From positions 13,883,508-13,947,507 of the forward strand of contig CM049313.1 in assembly GCA_026874595.1 (NCBI GenBank): 64,000 bases of DNA, in the 5' to 3' direction. The notes beneath the pieces were generated by a model, which saw only the letters and a program-made list of their open reading frames with translations, did not search any database and was not told the DNA's origin. The position numbers were made by a program, and so were the translations under genes. This document shows, piece by piece, positions 1 through 12,440 of this stretch; the first letter of the stretch is position 1, and each line of letters opens with the position of its first letter. Source of the DNA: Sipunculus nudus (lineage: Eukaryota > Annelida > Sipuncula > Golfingiida > Sipunculidae).

Positions 1-2158
1 AAACTTCCAATATTTTCCAGTTCGAAATTGATTCTGTTATTAGGGCACAGGCTTGAAAACAGGGCCCTATAGTGACCACATTGTCTGTCTGTCCATCCAT
101 CTCTCAGAGTGTCTATTTGTCAGTGATGCTTTCTTTCACTTGCATTATCTCAATGAGAATACATTTAATCTTTCCCAAATTTATAGGGATGATTGGTGCC
201 TATGTCCTTTCAGTTACAGACTCCCCCAAAAAACCAATATGGCTGCCACAGTGCTGATAAATTTCAAACCAATCTGATATGGACATGGTAGTTGTGTGGC
301 CCTTATTAAAGACCCTTGCATTCCAAAGCCTGTAGTATTTGTCACCAGTGGAAATTGTTGCATTGATGCGATAAATACAATGTGGAATGTCGGGTGATAA
401 CAGTCAACAGCATTGGGAAGCATTCTAAGGGAGTTTGGTTATGCTGCTTCACATGTTTATGGCTGCCTGCAATATGAATACTACATCTTTCTCCCCATCA
501 GGCAGAAGTGTAAATCAATGTCCATGTTTCAGAAATATTTACTGACTTCAATAAACCAGTCCAGCAGGTGTGTCACTTTATATTTTTTTTGATATATAAG
601 ATGTAAAAGAACCTGTATCTTTGTAATCAGGGACATTGTGTATGTACCACCTGTTGTATGGAGTGGCAGATTCATGGTACAATATCTGATAGTATATAGT
701 GACTGAGCTTAGTTGTACCTGTCTGTTACCTGTAACTGAATGATACCATGTATTACCTGTAACTGATTGACACTATGTATTACCTGTAATTAATTGATAT
801 CGTTTATTACCTGAAACTTATTGACACTGTAGATAATACCAAAAAGACATGATTAGGCCAAAAAAAATACAAGGTTTGATTCTCAGGTACCCTCCGCATC
901 AATTTTAACCCCCTACATCAAAATTTTTTATTTTTATTTATTTTCATCTTTCAAGAATATAAAATAATACAGTTTTGATAAGATTTCCTTTGTTATGTAG
1001 TGCTTTTACCTGTTTAGCAAAACAAATATGTTATTTACATACTTTTCACTGGTCATATTGCACTTTTATCGAAATATACAAAAAAAGGTAAAATAAAATA
1101 TCTGCCCTTACCTGTTTCTGAAAAAAAACATACTTTTTGATTTTGGCCTTTTATACATAGCTTTTAGGTGTAATTAATGTAAAATTTCAAGATACAGACT
1201 TTAGTTGCACTTGCTTTTTATATATTCTGGCTTTTATAGATACATTGTCATATACCTTGCCTCTGTATGTACTTCCATTAACTTTAATTTTAGCCATATC
1301 TTACAAGAGCTTTGATGAATTTTCACTAAACTCACCATCAATTCTTACCAATATGTTATAGCGACCCAGTTCAGTTCTTGGTGAAATCCATGTATATTTA
1401 ATCAGGCTTTTTATGGTGTCGCAGCATTAACTTACCAGGATTTTGATGGATTTTGATGAAACTGAAAGGATATACTAAACAATTTAAAATCTTGCTCAAG
1501 TTTAATTCCCTGCATAATCATGCATGAATAACAGAATCAGAGGTCACCAGACTTGGGCAGTAAGACTTACCAAGACTCTTATGGATATCATTAGACTTAT
1601 GAATGTATTAAATTTTCGTCTTATTCCGCACATATTTAATGAGGTCAAAGATCACAAGAATTTAATCTGGGCATATTTTGCACTCTTGGGGTCCTCTTAT
1701 TCTCATTTACATTTAAATTTCTCATTTAGTTTTGAAAGTCTGTTTGTGCTACATTCTGGTACTTGTTTTGTTTCCTTGTCTCACAACTGAAATTTGTTAT
1801 TGTTATTAGGGCTTTGCCAATTTATGTGCAGCATTTCCCTTTGGTGAACAGAAATTTTAGTTTGTATCCCAGATTAAACAAAGTTTTTTCAGCGTATTAT
1901 ATTCTCTTTCAGTTAAGTTAATCCAGCTACATGTTCCTTGGTTTACTGGAGATTTTGAAGACCAAGATCACAATTTTTTTTATAAGAATGGTATGATGCA
2001 GATGAGAAGTTCAAGAATAAAGCAAATAAACATAAACTGTGTACAGAAAGTATTGTCGGTGCATGAGACATTTTAGCTAACAGTATATTTTGCTCACAGA
2101 TTTTATTTTCAATACATGATATATTTTTGCATACACATACAGTATATTTTCCTTACAG
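1..2158. other. intron of PDIA3 with decayed repeats
   Basis: No exon is visible before the acceptor at 2157-2158. The PDIA3 exons for the signal peptide and first CGHC domain must lie upstream, because the first exon in the window starts in phase 1 in the middle of the protein. The stretch holds a MITE copy at about 868-1140 and a decayed dispersed module at about 1300-1720 containing an 'atatttaatgaggtcaa' core. The open frames here look like chance. Confidence 0.7.
868..1140 (+). repeat. MITE family 1, copy A (degraded)
   Basis: It aligns by eye with better copies at 20687-21003, 30262-30530 and 31304-31578. All start with TATGGTTTTCAGGCACC or a variant, followed by 'cgtcaattttaaccccc', an AT-rich core with 'atgtagtgcttttac', and an inverted end reading 'tgcctgagaaccatacc'. 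Here both ends are decayed ('tttgattctcaggtacc' and 'ctgaaaaaaaacatac'). No coding capacity is seen. Confidence 0.7.
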
Positions 2159-2266
2159 ATGGTATTGTCAAGTACATGAGATCCAAGGCTGGACCCAGCT
2201 CCAAGGAACTCACAAGTGTTGATGATGCTGAAAAATTTGTTGGTGGGGAGGAGCATGCAGTTGTTG
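2159..2266 (+). CDS. PDIA3: PDIA3 exon: end of domain a into domain b
   Basis: Acceptor ccttacag before 2159 and donor gtaagt at 2267. The frame opens with the last two bases of an Asp codon and reads [17 protein letters not shown], the linker into the redox-inactive b domain. Ends in phase 1. Confidence 0.93.
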
Positions 2267-5200
2267 GTAAGTGACCAAGACCCTTTAAAAGTCTGTAACT
2301 TTAGGTATTCAAAGCTTAGGAATTCAGCCAGTGATTTGCCTTCCAGTTCCCAGCTAACTTTGAACTTGTGGAAACTGATTACCTTTCTCTTGTCCTGGTG
2401 AAAAATGGGAATGTAAAAAAAATATCCCGTGTCAGGAAAAAAAGTTGGGGTATATTATTTGTCTTAAAGAGAAAACGTTCAATCTGTACAAAATTTATGT
2501 TTAAACCCCATAGTCACTGGATGATTTACTACTTGCATTTTATGACTTTGTTGTTGACTGTATATTCCTGTGCCCAAAGTGCAGTTGTGTATACATTATT
2601 GTTGTATGTACTAGAGTCTTAGTTTAACCATGTTCACTGCAACTTAAACAAATTCAGAAGAACACTACATCAATTGTGTATAATAATACACAATTTATAT
2701 TATTGATTAACTTTAAAGTTGTACATTGTTACATTTTCCAGCATGTAAGAGCCATATATATAAATATAATAAGCATTTTTCTACATTTATGCTGGAATTT
2801 TTTAATTAGTATTATGCTATTACAGTGTTTTATTTTGTTGCTGTGCAACATATATAGGTGATCAGTGAATTTATCTGCTTTGTGAATATTATTTACACAG
2901 TAAATGTATGGGACTTTGTACTGAGGGAAGTTTGTAAATAATAATTATATAGTATATTCATGTTGTATTTTGTGTTTGCAGGTTTCTTTTCATCAGAGGG
3001 CAATGACCTTCAAAAGCAGTTCCAAAAGCTTGCAGACGCTCTCAGTGAAGACTTCAGGTTTGGTCATTCCACAAACAGCGATGTGCTCGACAAATTCAAC
3101 TACAAGGAGTAAGTGGCAGTGTCTAAATGAACTAGTGTTTCTGAAAGTGTTTCTGTATTCTTCACAGAAATGGTTGATAAGAAATTTGAGACACCTACTG
3201 TATTTCACAAAATCATTTCATTTCATTTATGTTTTTAGTTTTAACATTTTATACGCCGGTCTATGACTGGAAGTGTTATGCTTTACCCATGTACGGTCCG
3301 CCTTTCTGTTAACTTTTAGTGTAGCTGCAGTAACTTGCCAGTGCTATGATGGATTTTTATGAAACACACAGGAATACTTACCAATATTTATCTTGCTAGA
3401 GTTTGCTTCCTGGCAAAATCTATGCATATTTAATGAGGTGAGAGGTCACAAAATTCGGGTGGCACTGTGACAATTTACAAATAAATCTGATAGATATTCA
3501 TATAGTTCATAAATATTTAACAGTTTCTCTCCTAAATTAAATTTTTGTCATAATGCTTAATGAGGTCAGAGGTCAAAAGACATAAGACTGGCATATTATG
3601 CACCCTTGTTGTGCTCTTGTTTAAGGCTTTCTAAGCTGATCTCGTCCTTTGCAAATACATCTGCAGGATTGTATTTTGGTTTGGACTGTGTGGCAGGTGA
3701 TACCTGAGGCTGTCTCTCTGTTTTATATTTGATGTTCCCCAGGTCCAGTAATGCCCATCTGCAAGTCCGGGGTGTGTTATCACCCCAGTACTGGGTCATA
3801 ATTGTCCCCAGCTCCATGGATGCAGGGGACATTGTTATTGGTTTGTCTGTCTGTCCGTCCGTCAGATTTTTCATTTCCGTGCAATTTTCCTAAATTTTAT
3901 CCGATTTCATTGAAACTTGGAACAGTGATTGCTCTCAAGCATACTTCAGTTAGGATTGGTTTTGGAGTGGCTATCTGAAAAATATTTCTCTTCAGCTCAA
4001 GAACAAAATTCTCAAATTTGGTCAAATTTCTCATTGTGTTTTAGTTTTTATGTTCGCGTGCAGATGTCTCCACATGTCATAGTGGATTTTGGTCCTATTT
4101 CTCAATGTGTTTTAGTTTTTATGTTCGCGTGCAGATGTCTCCACATGTCATAGTGCATCTGTTTAAGATTTTTCCACATGTCATAATTTAGGTTACTTAT
4201 CAAACATGAAAGACAACAAGAGCCCAAAGTGGGGCTTCCACAAATTTGCTTGTTTACATTCCTTTGAGTGTGGGACACAGCCTTCCCTTTAACATTGTAG
4301 GGTGCTTATGGGGCTGACTGATATTGTCAACTTTTAAAGTCTCCTTTCACATAGCTATCTTCCCAGAAACCAGGATAGGCCTGCATTCCATGATAAATCT
4401 ACTTTTACCCCTATTGCGGTATGACCATGCATTTAATGATGACCTTGAACTGATTTTGCATGACTGAAAAGTTGTTCATGCAATTTGTTCAGGCCTGTTT
4501 TGTTGGTAGACCATTTAACATATATAAAAAAGGGGCTGTAGGCAGGTAACAGTACTTTTCACCATTAAGGTCTTTGACATGATCATGCTCTCATATTTAC
4601 AATATCAGGGAGTATAAGGTCCTTGCAGTGTATATAGATTTGTTTTTCTGACGTAAGTTCAACACTTGGCAGAGGTCCTGGTTTGGCTATGTGCTGGTTT
4701 GGCTATGTGCTGTGTCCGACAAAGTGTATATGTGGCATGTGTTCCTCAGGTTTATCATTAATTTGTTATAACATTGGGGAATTGGCTGTCTTTGGGTACT
4801 GGTCTCCTTAACTTTCAAATTTGCTTAAATGCCTTTACTAAGATTCTCTTTTTTCATTTTTTGGTAAAAATTGTACAAAATACCGTAAATAAAATTTACT
4901 GGAATCAATTGTAAACCTCTATGCACACACCTGTTGTACATTAAATGATTTTAACTGTTTTGATACATTGTAATGATGTTAACTGTTGTGATACCTCTTT
5001 ATACTGATAAATGCTATGGGATGCTGTAATACTGTTTACTGCAGAGGGAATTTGTACTGATTTTAATTGTGTCCGCCAAAACATAGTTTTGCGGATACTG
5101 TGTTTTTGACCGGATTCCTCCGCCGCTGCCACCACCGTTTTCGTTTCCGGAGAACTCCTCTGAGACAACTGGACCAATTTTTCCAAAACTTAACCCACTT

Positions 5201-8200
5201 ATCAGGTCACATGTGAACTGGTGTCTAACTATTTGGCATTAACCTCTAACCTTTCCTCTATGCAGTGTGTTCATCTGTGCGTCTGTGTTTACACATTAAA
5301 CCACATATCTTTGGACTCTTTTTACCGATCACGCTGAAATTTTGCACCAGTGTAGATTTGGGTAGCTTTATATCATACAATTAACTGGTGGCGCCACCTG
5401 CAACCATTTTTGTGCAGTGACAATCTATTTGTCTGCCTTGGGTTAAAACCACTGATATCTCTGCAGTGCTTTGACTAATTCACCTGAAATTTGGCATGCG
5501 TATACATCCTGGATAGGTTTCTTAATTTTATGGCAGGTGGCCCCACCTACATTCATGTTCATGCTGCAGACATCCGTGCTAATATCTCCGGACTGGTTTA
5601 ACATTTCTTCCTGAATTGTTCATGTTTAGATTTCACATAGCTCTTTATCATACATGAAACTAGTAGTGCCAACTGCAACCATTTTCATACAGTGTGTGTA
5701 TGCTCGTCTGCATTGGGTTAAAATCACTCATATCTCTGCAGTGGTGTGACTCAATCACCTGAAATTTGGCTTGATATAGATCCTGGATAGGTTTCTTGAT
5801 TTATAACCGGTGGCGTCACATACATTCACATTCACGCAGCAGACATCCAAGCAAATATCTCCGGACTGGTATAACGTATCTTCCTGAAATTTTGCATGAG
5901 TTCAGATCTCACATAGCTATTTGTCATACAAGAAACTGGTGGTGCCATCTGCAACTGTTTTTGCACAGCGTCCATCTGTTTGTCTGCCTTGGGTTAAAAT
6001 CACTCAAAAACTTGGCAGTGGTTTGACTTATTCACCTGAAATTTTGCATGCATATACATCCGGGATAGCATTCTTGAATTTATGACATGTTGTGCCACCT
6101 ACATTCATGTTCATGTTGCAGACATTCATGCTAATATCTCTGGACTGGTTTGACATATCTTCCTAAAACTTTGCATGTGTGTAGATCTCACAAAGCTCTT
6201 TACTATACACAAAACTTGTGGCGCCATCTGCAACTTTTTTTGCACAGCATCCATATGTTTGTCTGCCTTGGGATAAAATCACTCCTATCTCAGCAGTGGT
6301 TTGACTTATCCACCTGAAATTTTACATATGTATACATCTTGGATAATTTCTCTCAAATAACAGGTGGCACCACCTACAATCATGTTTACATGGCAGACAT
6401 CCATGATAATATGTAACACATCTGACTCTATTTCCCCTTGCCACTCAATCCATGCCTCGCTTCTACTGTCCTACTCTGATTTTGGCTGGTACAGAGTCGC
6501 TTGTCGACTGCCAGTATTCTAGTTAGTGTAATGGACTGCTGTTTGATTTCAGTGCTGTAGTAATGTTCCAGCCCAAGAAACTTCAGAACAAATTTGATCC
6601 TAAAGAACTTAAATACGATGGAGATGTATCCGCAGGCAATATGAAGAAATGGATCAAAGACAATGTGTGAGTATACCAGAATAGAGAGCATAGAGAGAGC
6701 ACATCCCTCCACCAACACTGGTTTTATCTCTTTATTTATTGTATCAAAACATCTCTTATATAGTACATTATACTTGCACCAGTTGTCATGCTAGGAGACA
6801 GATGTGCAATGGATTCAGCTCTAATTTAATCAACTTAGATTCCCCTACGTTGACAACAAGCCTTTATGTTATTGTCTTTTTTTAATGACCTGCCTGATAG
6901 TTGATATACGGCCCTGGTAATTGTCCTAGCGTAATAACAATATTTTAAACAGGTTCTCATTCAAATCTTTAATAACTTTTATCACAAGGTTCACAATACA
7001 TTGAAAGTCTATACATGTACTTCTGTTTAAAGCTGGGTTAAGTTATATTTAAATATGGTAAGGTATTGTCTAACTGCATGATATAAAAAAATCTTGACAA
7101 CTGTTGAAATAAATGCCATCTGTGGCAATTACAAAGATTTTTACTTTATAACAAGAGTACTGAGGCCAGGAACAGACCTAAAGCAGCCCTCAGTTGAAAC
7201 CAAATTGTGAATGGTCATGCAAGTTTTCAGTCCATGTTAGCAAATTAAAGCCAGCGTAGCATATTCATGTGATGGTCCAGTAGTAAGCATAATTGTCTTT
7301 TTACATATACTCATTTGTGCTTAGTTGTTTAAATTGGTATTATCTATGTAGTACATATGAAATTTCTGTTTATGATAACAGTTGATTCCTTACCATTTTG
7401 CTTGAATATGATTACATGTGTGTCTTGGAATATAAAACCATAATATTTTAAAATGATTTGTAAAAAATGCTTCTATTTATATGTTTAATATAAATTCAGA
7501 AAATGTCTTGAAATGTTAGCCCTGTGTAGGTGTGCGAGGCTTTGTAGGTTGTTACGACTGATTGTCAGAGATCTGAGTCATCTGTCTATCTTTATGTATT
7601 TGTCAGACATGGTCTGGCTGGACACAGGACATCAGGCAATGCTGACCAATTCAAGAAACCCCTTGTTGTGGCCTACTATGATGTTGATTATGTCAAGAAC
7701 CCCAAGGGAAGCAACTACTGGAGGAACAGGTGAGTCAGTCTCCACGTCTTTTATGTACGTCTTTTATGTTATTGTGGGTATTGTCATGGATAATGTTCTT
7801 ATTGAGGTAGCAGGTAGCAGAATCAAAACTACAAGCACAGCCCCATATAAAACTTATAAATCTTACTATAAAGCTTACTAGAATAACAAAAATTTCAGTG
7901 TTAATCATTGAATCTGCCTTTAATTCATAACTTATAGAATAGACATTCATGTATTCTTTGTATTAATAAAAGATTTAAGAAACATTAAAAAAATCTCATA
8001 TTGTTCATGGAGTTTTTTTTTTAAATATGTCCAATTAAAATTGAGTTCTGCCAAATTTCAGTGTAGTTGATCTGATATTAAACTTACTGTGTTAAACAAT
8101 TGTCATATGCAGGGTCATGAAGGTGGCCAAGAAACTGAAGGAAGCTGGAAATAACGTAAACTTCGCTGTATCAAACGCTGATGACTTCTCACATGAACTT

Positions 8201-11200
8201 AGTGAAAGTGGCATGTCAGCATCTGGTGACAAACCCGTTGTAGCAGCCAGGGACAGCAAGGATCAGAAGTTTGTCATGACTGATGAATTCAGGTACGCTT
8301 AACCTCAAGATATGTGAGGTATTAGCTGCATTTATTTGCCATGTAAATATATTAAGCTCAAAAGTTGAACAGAATTGTAATTATACAATTTTCATTTTGC
8401 ACAACTAGAAACTTTAATAAACGTGAATAGGTGGAAAAGGAAAACCTGAAACTCTCAGTGAAATCATGATAGCTTATTGATTGAGATACAGAGAGCCTGC
8501 TTCATGATGATGCTTCACCGCATCAATGCTTATCAATTTCTTGTAAAACAACTTGATAACTTCTGCTTTCAAAACAAAAAGTATAAAATTTCTGAACGTT
8601 TCTGTACTGTGCAGCTAGTAGTTTCTCCAAGTCTTCCCTTTGACTAGAATGTTACCAGAATTTGCATGTAACTCTAACCGATGTCTGTCAGGCACTAATG
8701 AAGAGAATGAAATTATTCACAATTCTGCTTTTCAGCATGGACAACCTCGAGAAGTTTGTAACAGACTTTGTTGCTGGTAACCTTGAACCTTACCTTAAAT
8801 CAGAACCAGTACCGGAGTCTAACGATGGACCAGTCAAGGTAGGCATTTACTATATCGCCCCCTGGTGGATAAGGACTGACATTGTTTAGGGGAATGCTCC
8901 GTTAGCCCTGGCATTCACCCTTTAAGATCATATAAAGTGTGTTCAATAAAGATAGATGCTTGCCACTGAGATAAGGGTACTAACCCTAACCCATGAAAGA
9001 TGGAAATTATCACAGGTTGTTTTGAAAAAAAAAATGGATACCTCTCATCATGTTTTAAATGCTGAGTGGATTGCAGGGACCTGGAGGTGTTTTCTTTATG
9101 ATTATAAAAGTAATTTGTCATTTGGGGGGTTGTGAGAATATACATGATTATTATTGCTGTTAGTGTGGATGACCATGTACAGAGAGCAGGTTACCAGTCC
9201 ACACCTCCATAGATATATCAGTGTTGGATCCCTGTCCTGGTCTGAAGTTCAGCCCAGTTCTTGCTCCAGGCTGGGTCATGGCCTAAATACAGTAACCTCC
9301 AAAAAAATTGCATATTTCATTGCTTTTGCATCATGAAGCCTGTATATATCTCAGTATTTTTAATGTTTATGTAATTAAGTATAAGAAAATGTATTTTTAA
9401 TCTTCCTGAAATGCCAACCCTTCCCCTAAACAGAGAAGAGGGTGATAAGATTAGACTAACAGTGACTAAAGTAGACTAACAGTGACCATGATAGACCTAC
9501 AGTGCCCACTGTAGAATTACAGTGCTCAGAACAGAGGGTGATCAGATTAGACTAACAGTGACTAAAGTAGACTAACAGTGACCATGATAGACCTACAGTG
9601 CCCACAGTAGAATTACAGTGCTCAGAACAGAGGGTGATCAGATTAGACTAACAGTGACTAAAGTAGACTAACAGTGGCCATAATAGACCAACAATGATGA
9701 CGGTAGTCTGAGAGTGACAAAAGGAGACCAACAATGACAAGTGAAGTTGGTGAACAGTTTAGATCAAGGTTCTTAGTAAACTCTGTGGCTAAAGTAGACA
9801 AACAGTGACCCAAGTAAAACTTTATATCGATGTATATTTATTTGTACAGAGAGGCCAATCAATTTTTGAACATGTATCTTATAAAAAATAAAAATTTGTA
9901 ACTAGATATAGGTCTTTATTTACTCTGTATTCCAGCATCTTTTTTTTTATAATTTTAAATGGTTTGTGTATTCATATTGTGCTGCAGCATGGTTATGTTT
10001 TTCATTTTAGGTGGTTGTTGCTAAAAACTTTGATGAAATTGTTAATGATGAGACAAAGGATGTATTGATAGAATTTTATGCTCCATGGTGTGGACACTGT
10101 AAAAACCTTGAACCAAAGTATAAGGAACTTGGGGAAAAGGTAAGATATTGTTATTTATAATTTGAGTCAGCTTAAGAGCTTAAAATCTGGGTTTGAAGAT
10201 GATGTAATGGTTTGAATAATACAAAGGCAGATCAAAACAAATTAATATTACAAACTACAAACAAAATACAAGGAGTTCTTCAGTAACTTCATTGCTGTGA
10301 CATGTTCAGATGTAAATAAATTTGTAACACTAATCATGCATATGATTATAACTACTTTGAATATAACTGAACTGGTATTTTTGATACAATAGGTTCCACT
10401 TTTATATATTTTAAAAAGTAGATTAATATGTTTGATTTGACATGAGCATGTTTAATGAAATTGTTTATAGAGGTGGGAGTCGGTTCCTTTTTCATAATCG
10501 ATCATCGGATTGGGCAAACTGATCAATATTATTACTAAGATATGCTATTCAAAGTTTCATTTTAATTAATTATAATAATCAAGAATTAAACCACAGTCCA
10601 GGACATCTATACTTGCTGGCCCTCATGAATACTCATGAATATCATTTTAACTTCACCACCAGCAAGGACTTTCATTTTATAACAATTATGACAACTGCCG
10701 ACATGCATACAGGTTTTACAGGCCCATCAGGAAAATTACAGGCCTAAATAATTTTTGGTAAAAAATAAAAAAAAAAAGTAATTGAAAGCTAAATATATAA
10801 TTACTCATGCGATAGCGGCACCTGGAATCAGTTGAAGAGATTATTTCTAAGAGAATCTTGCAATATTGGCATAGACCTGGAGAATTATGGAGCATTTTAA
10901 CGCCATATCACCCATATTTTGCAATGAAGATCTCGTTAGAAAACTCTCCGTTAATTCTGCAGCTCCCTGCCAGTTCACGGAGGTTTAATAAGTTCTCCAT
11001 TCTCTCATCTACCGTATCATACTCAGTTAGATACGGAGGTTATTCGGGAACACAGACTCATTATATGAAGCGCGGAATGTTGTAAAAAATGGAAGAATAA
11101 TTAATGCCTATAACATAAAGGCATTCTGGAAAAAAACAATCATGAGTATGATATAATCTATAGTTGCCTTTGGTAATCAATCGAGTGCTTGAAAGTGGCA

Positions 11201-12008
11201 TCAAACCGACTGACTTTCAAAAAAAACTCAATGATCGGCCCACCACTATTTGTTTATCAATCTGAGTGTTAGAAAACATTGTACACCAATTTTGGTGTTT
11301 ATTACATTGTTAATCAATTTTGGTTTAATAAAACAATGTCTGTCTTCAGCTGGCTGATGAGGACAGTGTTGTCATCGCTAAGATGGATGCTACAGCCAAT
11401 GATGTGCCCAGCACATACCAGGTTCAAGGATTCCCAACAATATACTATTCTCCAAAGGGATCAAAATCAAGCCCTAAAAAATATGAGGTGAGAGGATTAA
11501 GTAAACTCAACTATATTTTGAATATAACACTTTATCAAAACTTACAATAATTTGTGTTATCACCAAAGTATGGTACCAGAAGTAAGATGGATTTTCATGA
11601 AAATCACTATAAACTGTTGATGTATAGATTAACTTGTCTTAAATTTATGATTCTTGGTAAAACCTGTTGATATGGAGTGAGGTTACCTAGACTTCTCTGT
11701 GGTGTTATAGCTTAAACTTTACAAGAATTGATTTTGACAAAACTAACCATTAAATTTTACCAGTAGAGTGTCTCACCTGTGTTCAACATTGGGCAAAATC
11801 TGTTTGTATTTAACGAGGCCAGAGGCCACAAGACATGATGTTGCTTTGTTTAACTTGATGGTAATAATGATGATTCCCGTTGTGTGTGCTACAGGGTGGC
11901 CGTGAGGTAAAGGATTTCATCAAGTACTTGGCCAAGGAATCCACGGATGGACTTAAAGGATGGGGCAGAGATGGCAAAAAGAAGAAATCCAAGAAGGAGG
12001 AATTATAA
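2159..12008 (+). CDS. PDIA3: protein disulfide isomerase A3 (ERp57), 3' nine exons; 5' partial
   Basis: ER-lumen thiol oxidoreductase that forms and isomerises disulfides in folding glycoproteins; in other animals its b' domain binds calnexin/calreticulin. Joined exons: 2159-2266, 2982-3108, 6553-6666, 7607-7729, 8113-8292, 8736-8838, 10011-10139, 11350-11487, 11895-12008. Phases agree at every junction and give 377 residues, against about 505 for the vertebrate protein. The missing N-terminus is the signal peptide and domain a. Visible landmarks are [16 protein letters not shown] in b', [16 protein letters not shown] at the b'-a' junction, [20 protein letters not shown] with the CGHC at 10089-10100, the cis-Pro motif GFPTIYY in the 11350 exon, and a lysine-rich tail ending KEEL. 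The paralogues PDIA4 and PDIA1 are less likely: the junction sequence and the KK-rich tail match PDIA3 best. Introns carry tandem repeats but no other gene. Confidence 0.96.
2982..3108 (+). CDS. PDIA3: PDIA3 exon: domain b
   Basis: Acceptor tttgcag and donor gtaagt at 3109. It reads [19 protein letters not shown], then a segment ending DKFNYK, matching the b-domain strand and helix of ERp57. Ends in phase 2. Confidence 0.95.
3290..3600 (+). repeat. dispersed intronic repeat ('atatttaatgaggtcag' module)
   Basis: Related stretches occur at about 1300-1720, 3290-3600 and 11570-11850, all in PDIA3 introns. Each has text like 'gatggatttttatgaaa', a poorly conserved middle, then 'atatttaatgaggtcagaggtcacaagac'-type wording, here described by its core only. 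No protein is evident. It is probably an old non-autonomous transposon. Confidence 0.6.
3601..5224. other. PDIA3 intron, no gene; short tandem duplication
   Basis: It holds a TCCG/TCTG-rich repeat fragment at about 3840-3960 and a two-copy tandem duplication of 71 bases at about 4030-4160, both units containing 'tatgttcgcgtgcagatgtc'. Nothing else with coding character was seen. Confidence 0.6.
5225..6425 (+). repeat. tandem repeat, about 276-bp unit, four copies
   Basis: The landmark 'ctggtggcgccacctgcaac' (with variants) recurs near 5383, 5659, 5935 and 6214, giving spacings of 276, 276 and 279. A second landmark, 'cctgaaattttgcatg', recurs in step. The copies are diverged. The array sits in the intron before the 6553 exon and stops about 130 bases short of it. 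Confidence 0.9.
6553..6666 (+). CDS. PDIA3: PDIA3 exon: domain b
   Basis: Acceptor gatttcag and donor gtgagt at 6667. It encodes [20 protein letters not shown], then [18 protein letters not shown], the end of b and entry to b'. Ends in phase 2. Confidence 0.96.
6667..7606. other. PDIA3 intron, nothing recognised
   Basis: AT-rich intron sequence between donor gtgagt and acceptor tttgtcag. No repeat array or coding stretch was seen. Confidence 0.7.
7607..7729 (+). CDS. PDIA3: PDIA3 exon: domain b'
   Basis: Acceptor tttgtcag and donor gtgagt at 7730. It encodes [19 protein letters not shown] followed by [19 protein letters not shown]. In vertebrate ERp57 this part of b' helps bind calnexin-type partners. 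Confidence 0.96.
8113..8292 (+). CDS. PDIA3: PDIA3 exon: domain b'
   Basis: Acceptor catatgcag and donor gtacgc at 8293. It encodes [19 protein letters not shown], then FSHELSESG and KFVMTDEF, as in ERp57 b'. Confidence 0.96.
8736..8838 (+). CDS. PDIA3: PDIA3 exon: end of b' and x-linker
   Basis: Acceptor gcttttcag and donor gtaggc at 8839. It encodes [20 protein letters not shown] and then [14 protein letters not shown], a signature of this family at the b'-a' boundary. Ends in phase 0. Confidence 0.96.
8839..9433. other. PDIA3 intron, nothing recognised
   Basis: No gene or clear repeat unit is visible before the tandem array that follows. Confidence 0.6.
9434..9800 (+). repeat. tandem repeat, 96-bp unit with nested 18-bp subrepeat
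   Basis: 'agggtgat(a/c)agattagac' starts at 9439, 9535 and 9631, exactly 96 bases apart. Inside each unit a shorter motif, 'gtagactaacagtgac', recurs with variation. After the third start the array decays into loose 'agaccaacaatgac' units. It lies 210 bases upstream of the active-site exon. Confidence 0.9.
10011..10139 (+). CDS. PDIA3: PDIA3 exon: domain a' with CGHC active site
   Basis: Acceptor ttcattttag and donor gtaaga at 10140. It carries the thioredoxin-fold active site WCGHC, with its cysteine codons at 10089-10091 and 10098-10100, inside [19 protein letters not shown]. Both catalytic cysteines and the intervening GH are intact. Phase 0 at both ends. Confidence 0.98.
10140..11349. 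other. PDIA3 intron, no gene recognised
   Basis: AT-rich intron between donor gtaaga and acceptor gtcttcag. A GC-richer patch at 10810-11090 may be an old repeat, but no copy of it was found elsewhere in the window. Confidence 0.5.
11350..11487 (+). CDS. PDIA3: PDIA3 exon: domain a' with cis-proline
   Basis: Acceptor gtcttcag and donor gtgaga at 11488. It encodes [19 protein letters not shown], then [11 protein letters not shown]. The Pro at 11434-11436 is the conserved cis-proline facing the CGHC site. Confidence 0.97.
11895..12008 (+). CDS. PDIA3: PDIA3 terminal exon with ER-retention tail
   Basis: Acceptor gctacag before 11895 and stop TAA at 12006-12008. It encodes [16 protein letters not shown], then a lysine-rich tail ending [12 protein letters not shown] is a KDEL-type ER retrieval signal; vertebrate ERp57 ends QEDL or similar. 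Confidence 0.97.
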   Translation, partial: GGREVKDFIKYLAKESTDGLKGWGRDGKKKKSKKEEL

Positions 12009-12440
12009 AGATCTGTCAGAAGCTTCAGTGGGAGGACAATGGGGGAATTTTAAAATCACAATCACAAGAGATATTATGGGAGGGGGATTGTATTTTTTTT
12101 TACCACAGTGTTTTGTTGACTACCATTCCATTGTGTTATCTGATCCTTCTGCACAGGATCTGATCCTGTAACACAGGATCCGGCGGTGTGTGTAGTGTTC
12201 TGACTGCTGTCAATCAAGCAGGTATAATATATAGTGACTGAGGTGCTTAATAACTTATCTGTTAATAATGAAGGAAATTCTGTGTCAAATTTTAGTACAA
12301 GTATAGTATCTGCCTGCTGCACCTGTTTGTTAAATATGTCACTCTGTTTTACAGCTTCATTTGTGCGGTACATGGAGTACGCATCAGTTTCAGTTAGTGA
12401 CACATCTTTGACAATAAAATAAGTGACTTGTATTTGTTGT
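12009..12440 (+). terminator. PDIA3: PDIA3 3' UTR and polyadenylation signal
   Basis: The sequence after the stop contains an AATAAA hexamer at 12413-12418, followed by a GT/T-rich stretch (ttgtatttgttgtttttattt) just downstream. Cleavage at about 12430-12440 would give a 3' UTR of about 420 bases. Confidence 0.8.

Noticed and set aside
7513-7881. 122-residue + strand frame over a PDIA3 exon
   Set aside because: It is a shadow in the wrong frame of the true exon 7607-7729.
9434-9800. CRISPR-like array
   Set aside because: Direct tandem repeats without unique spacers in an animal intron; not a CRISPR.
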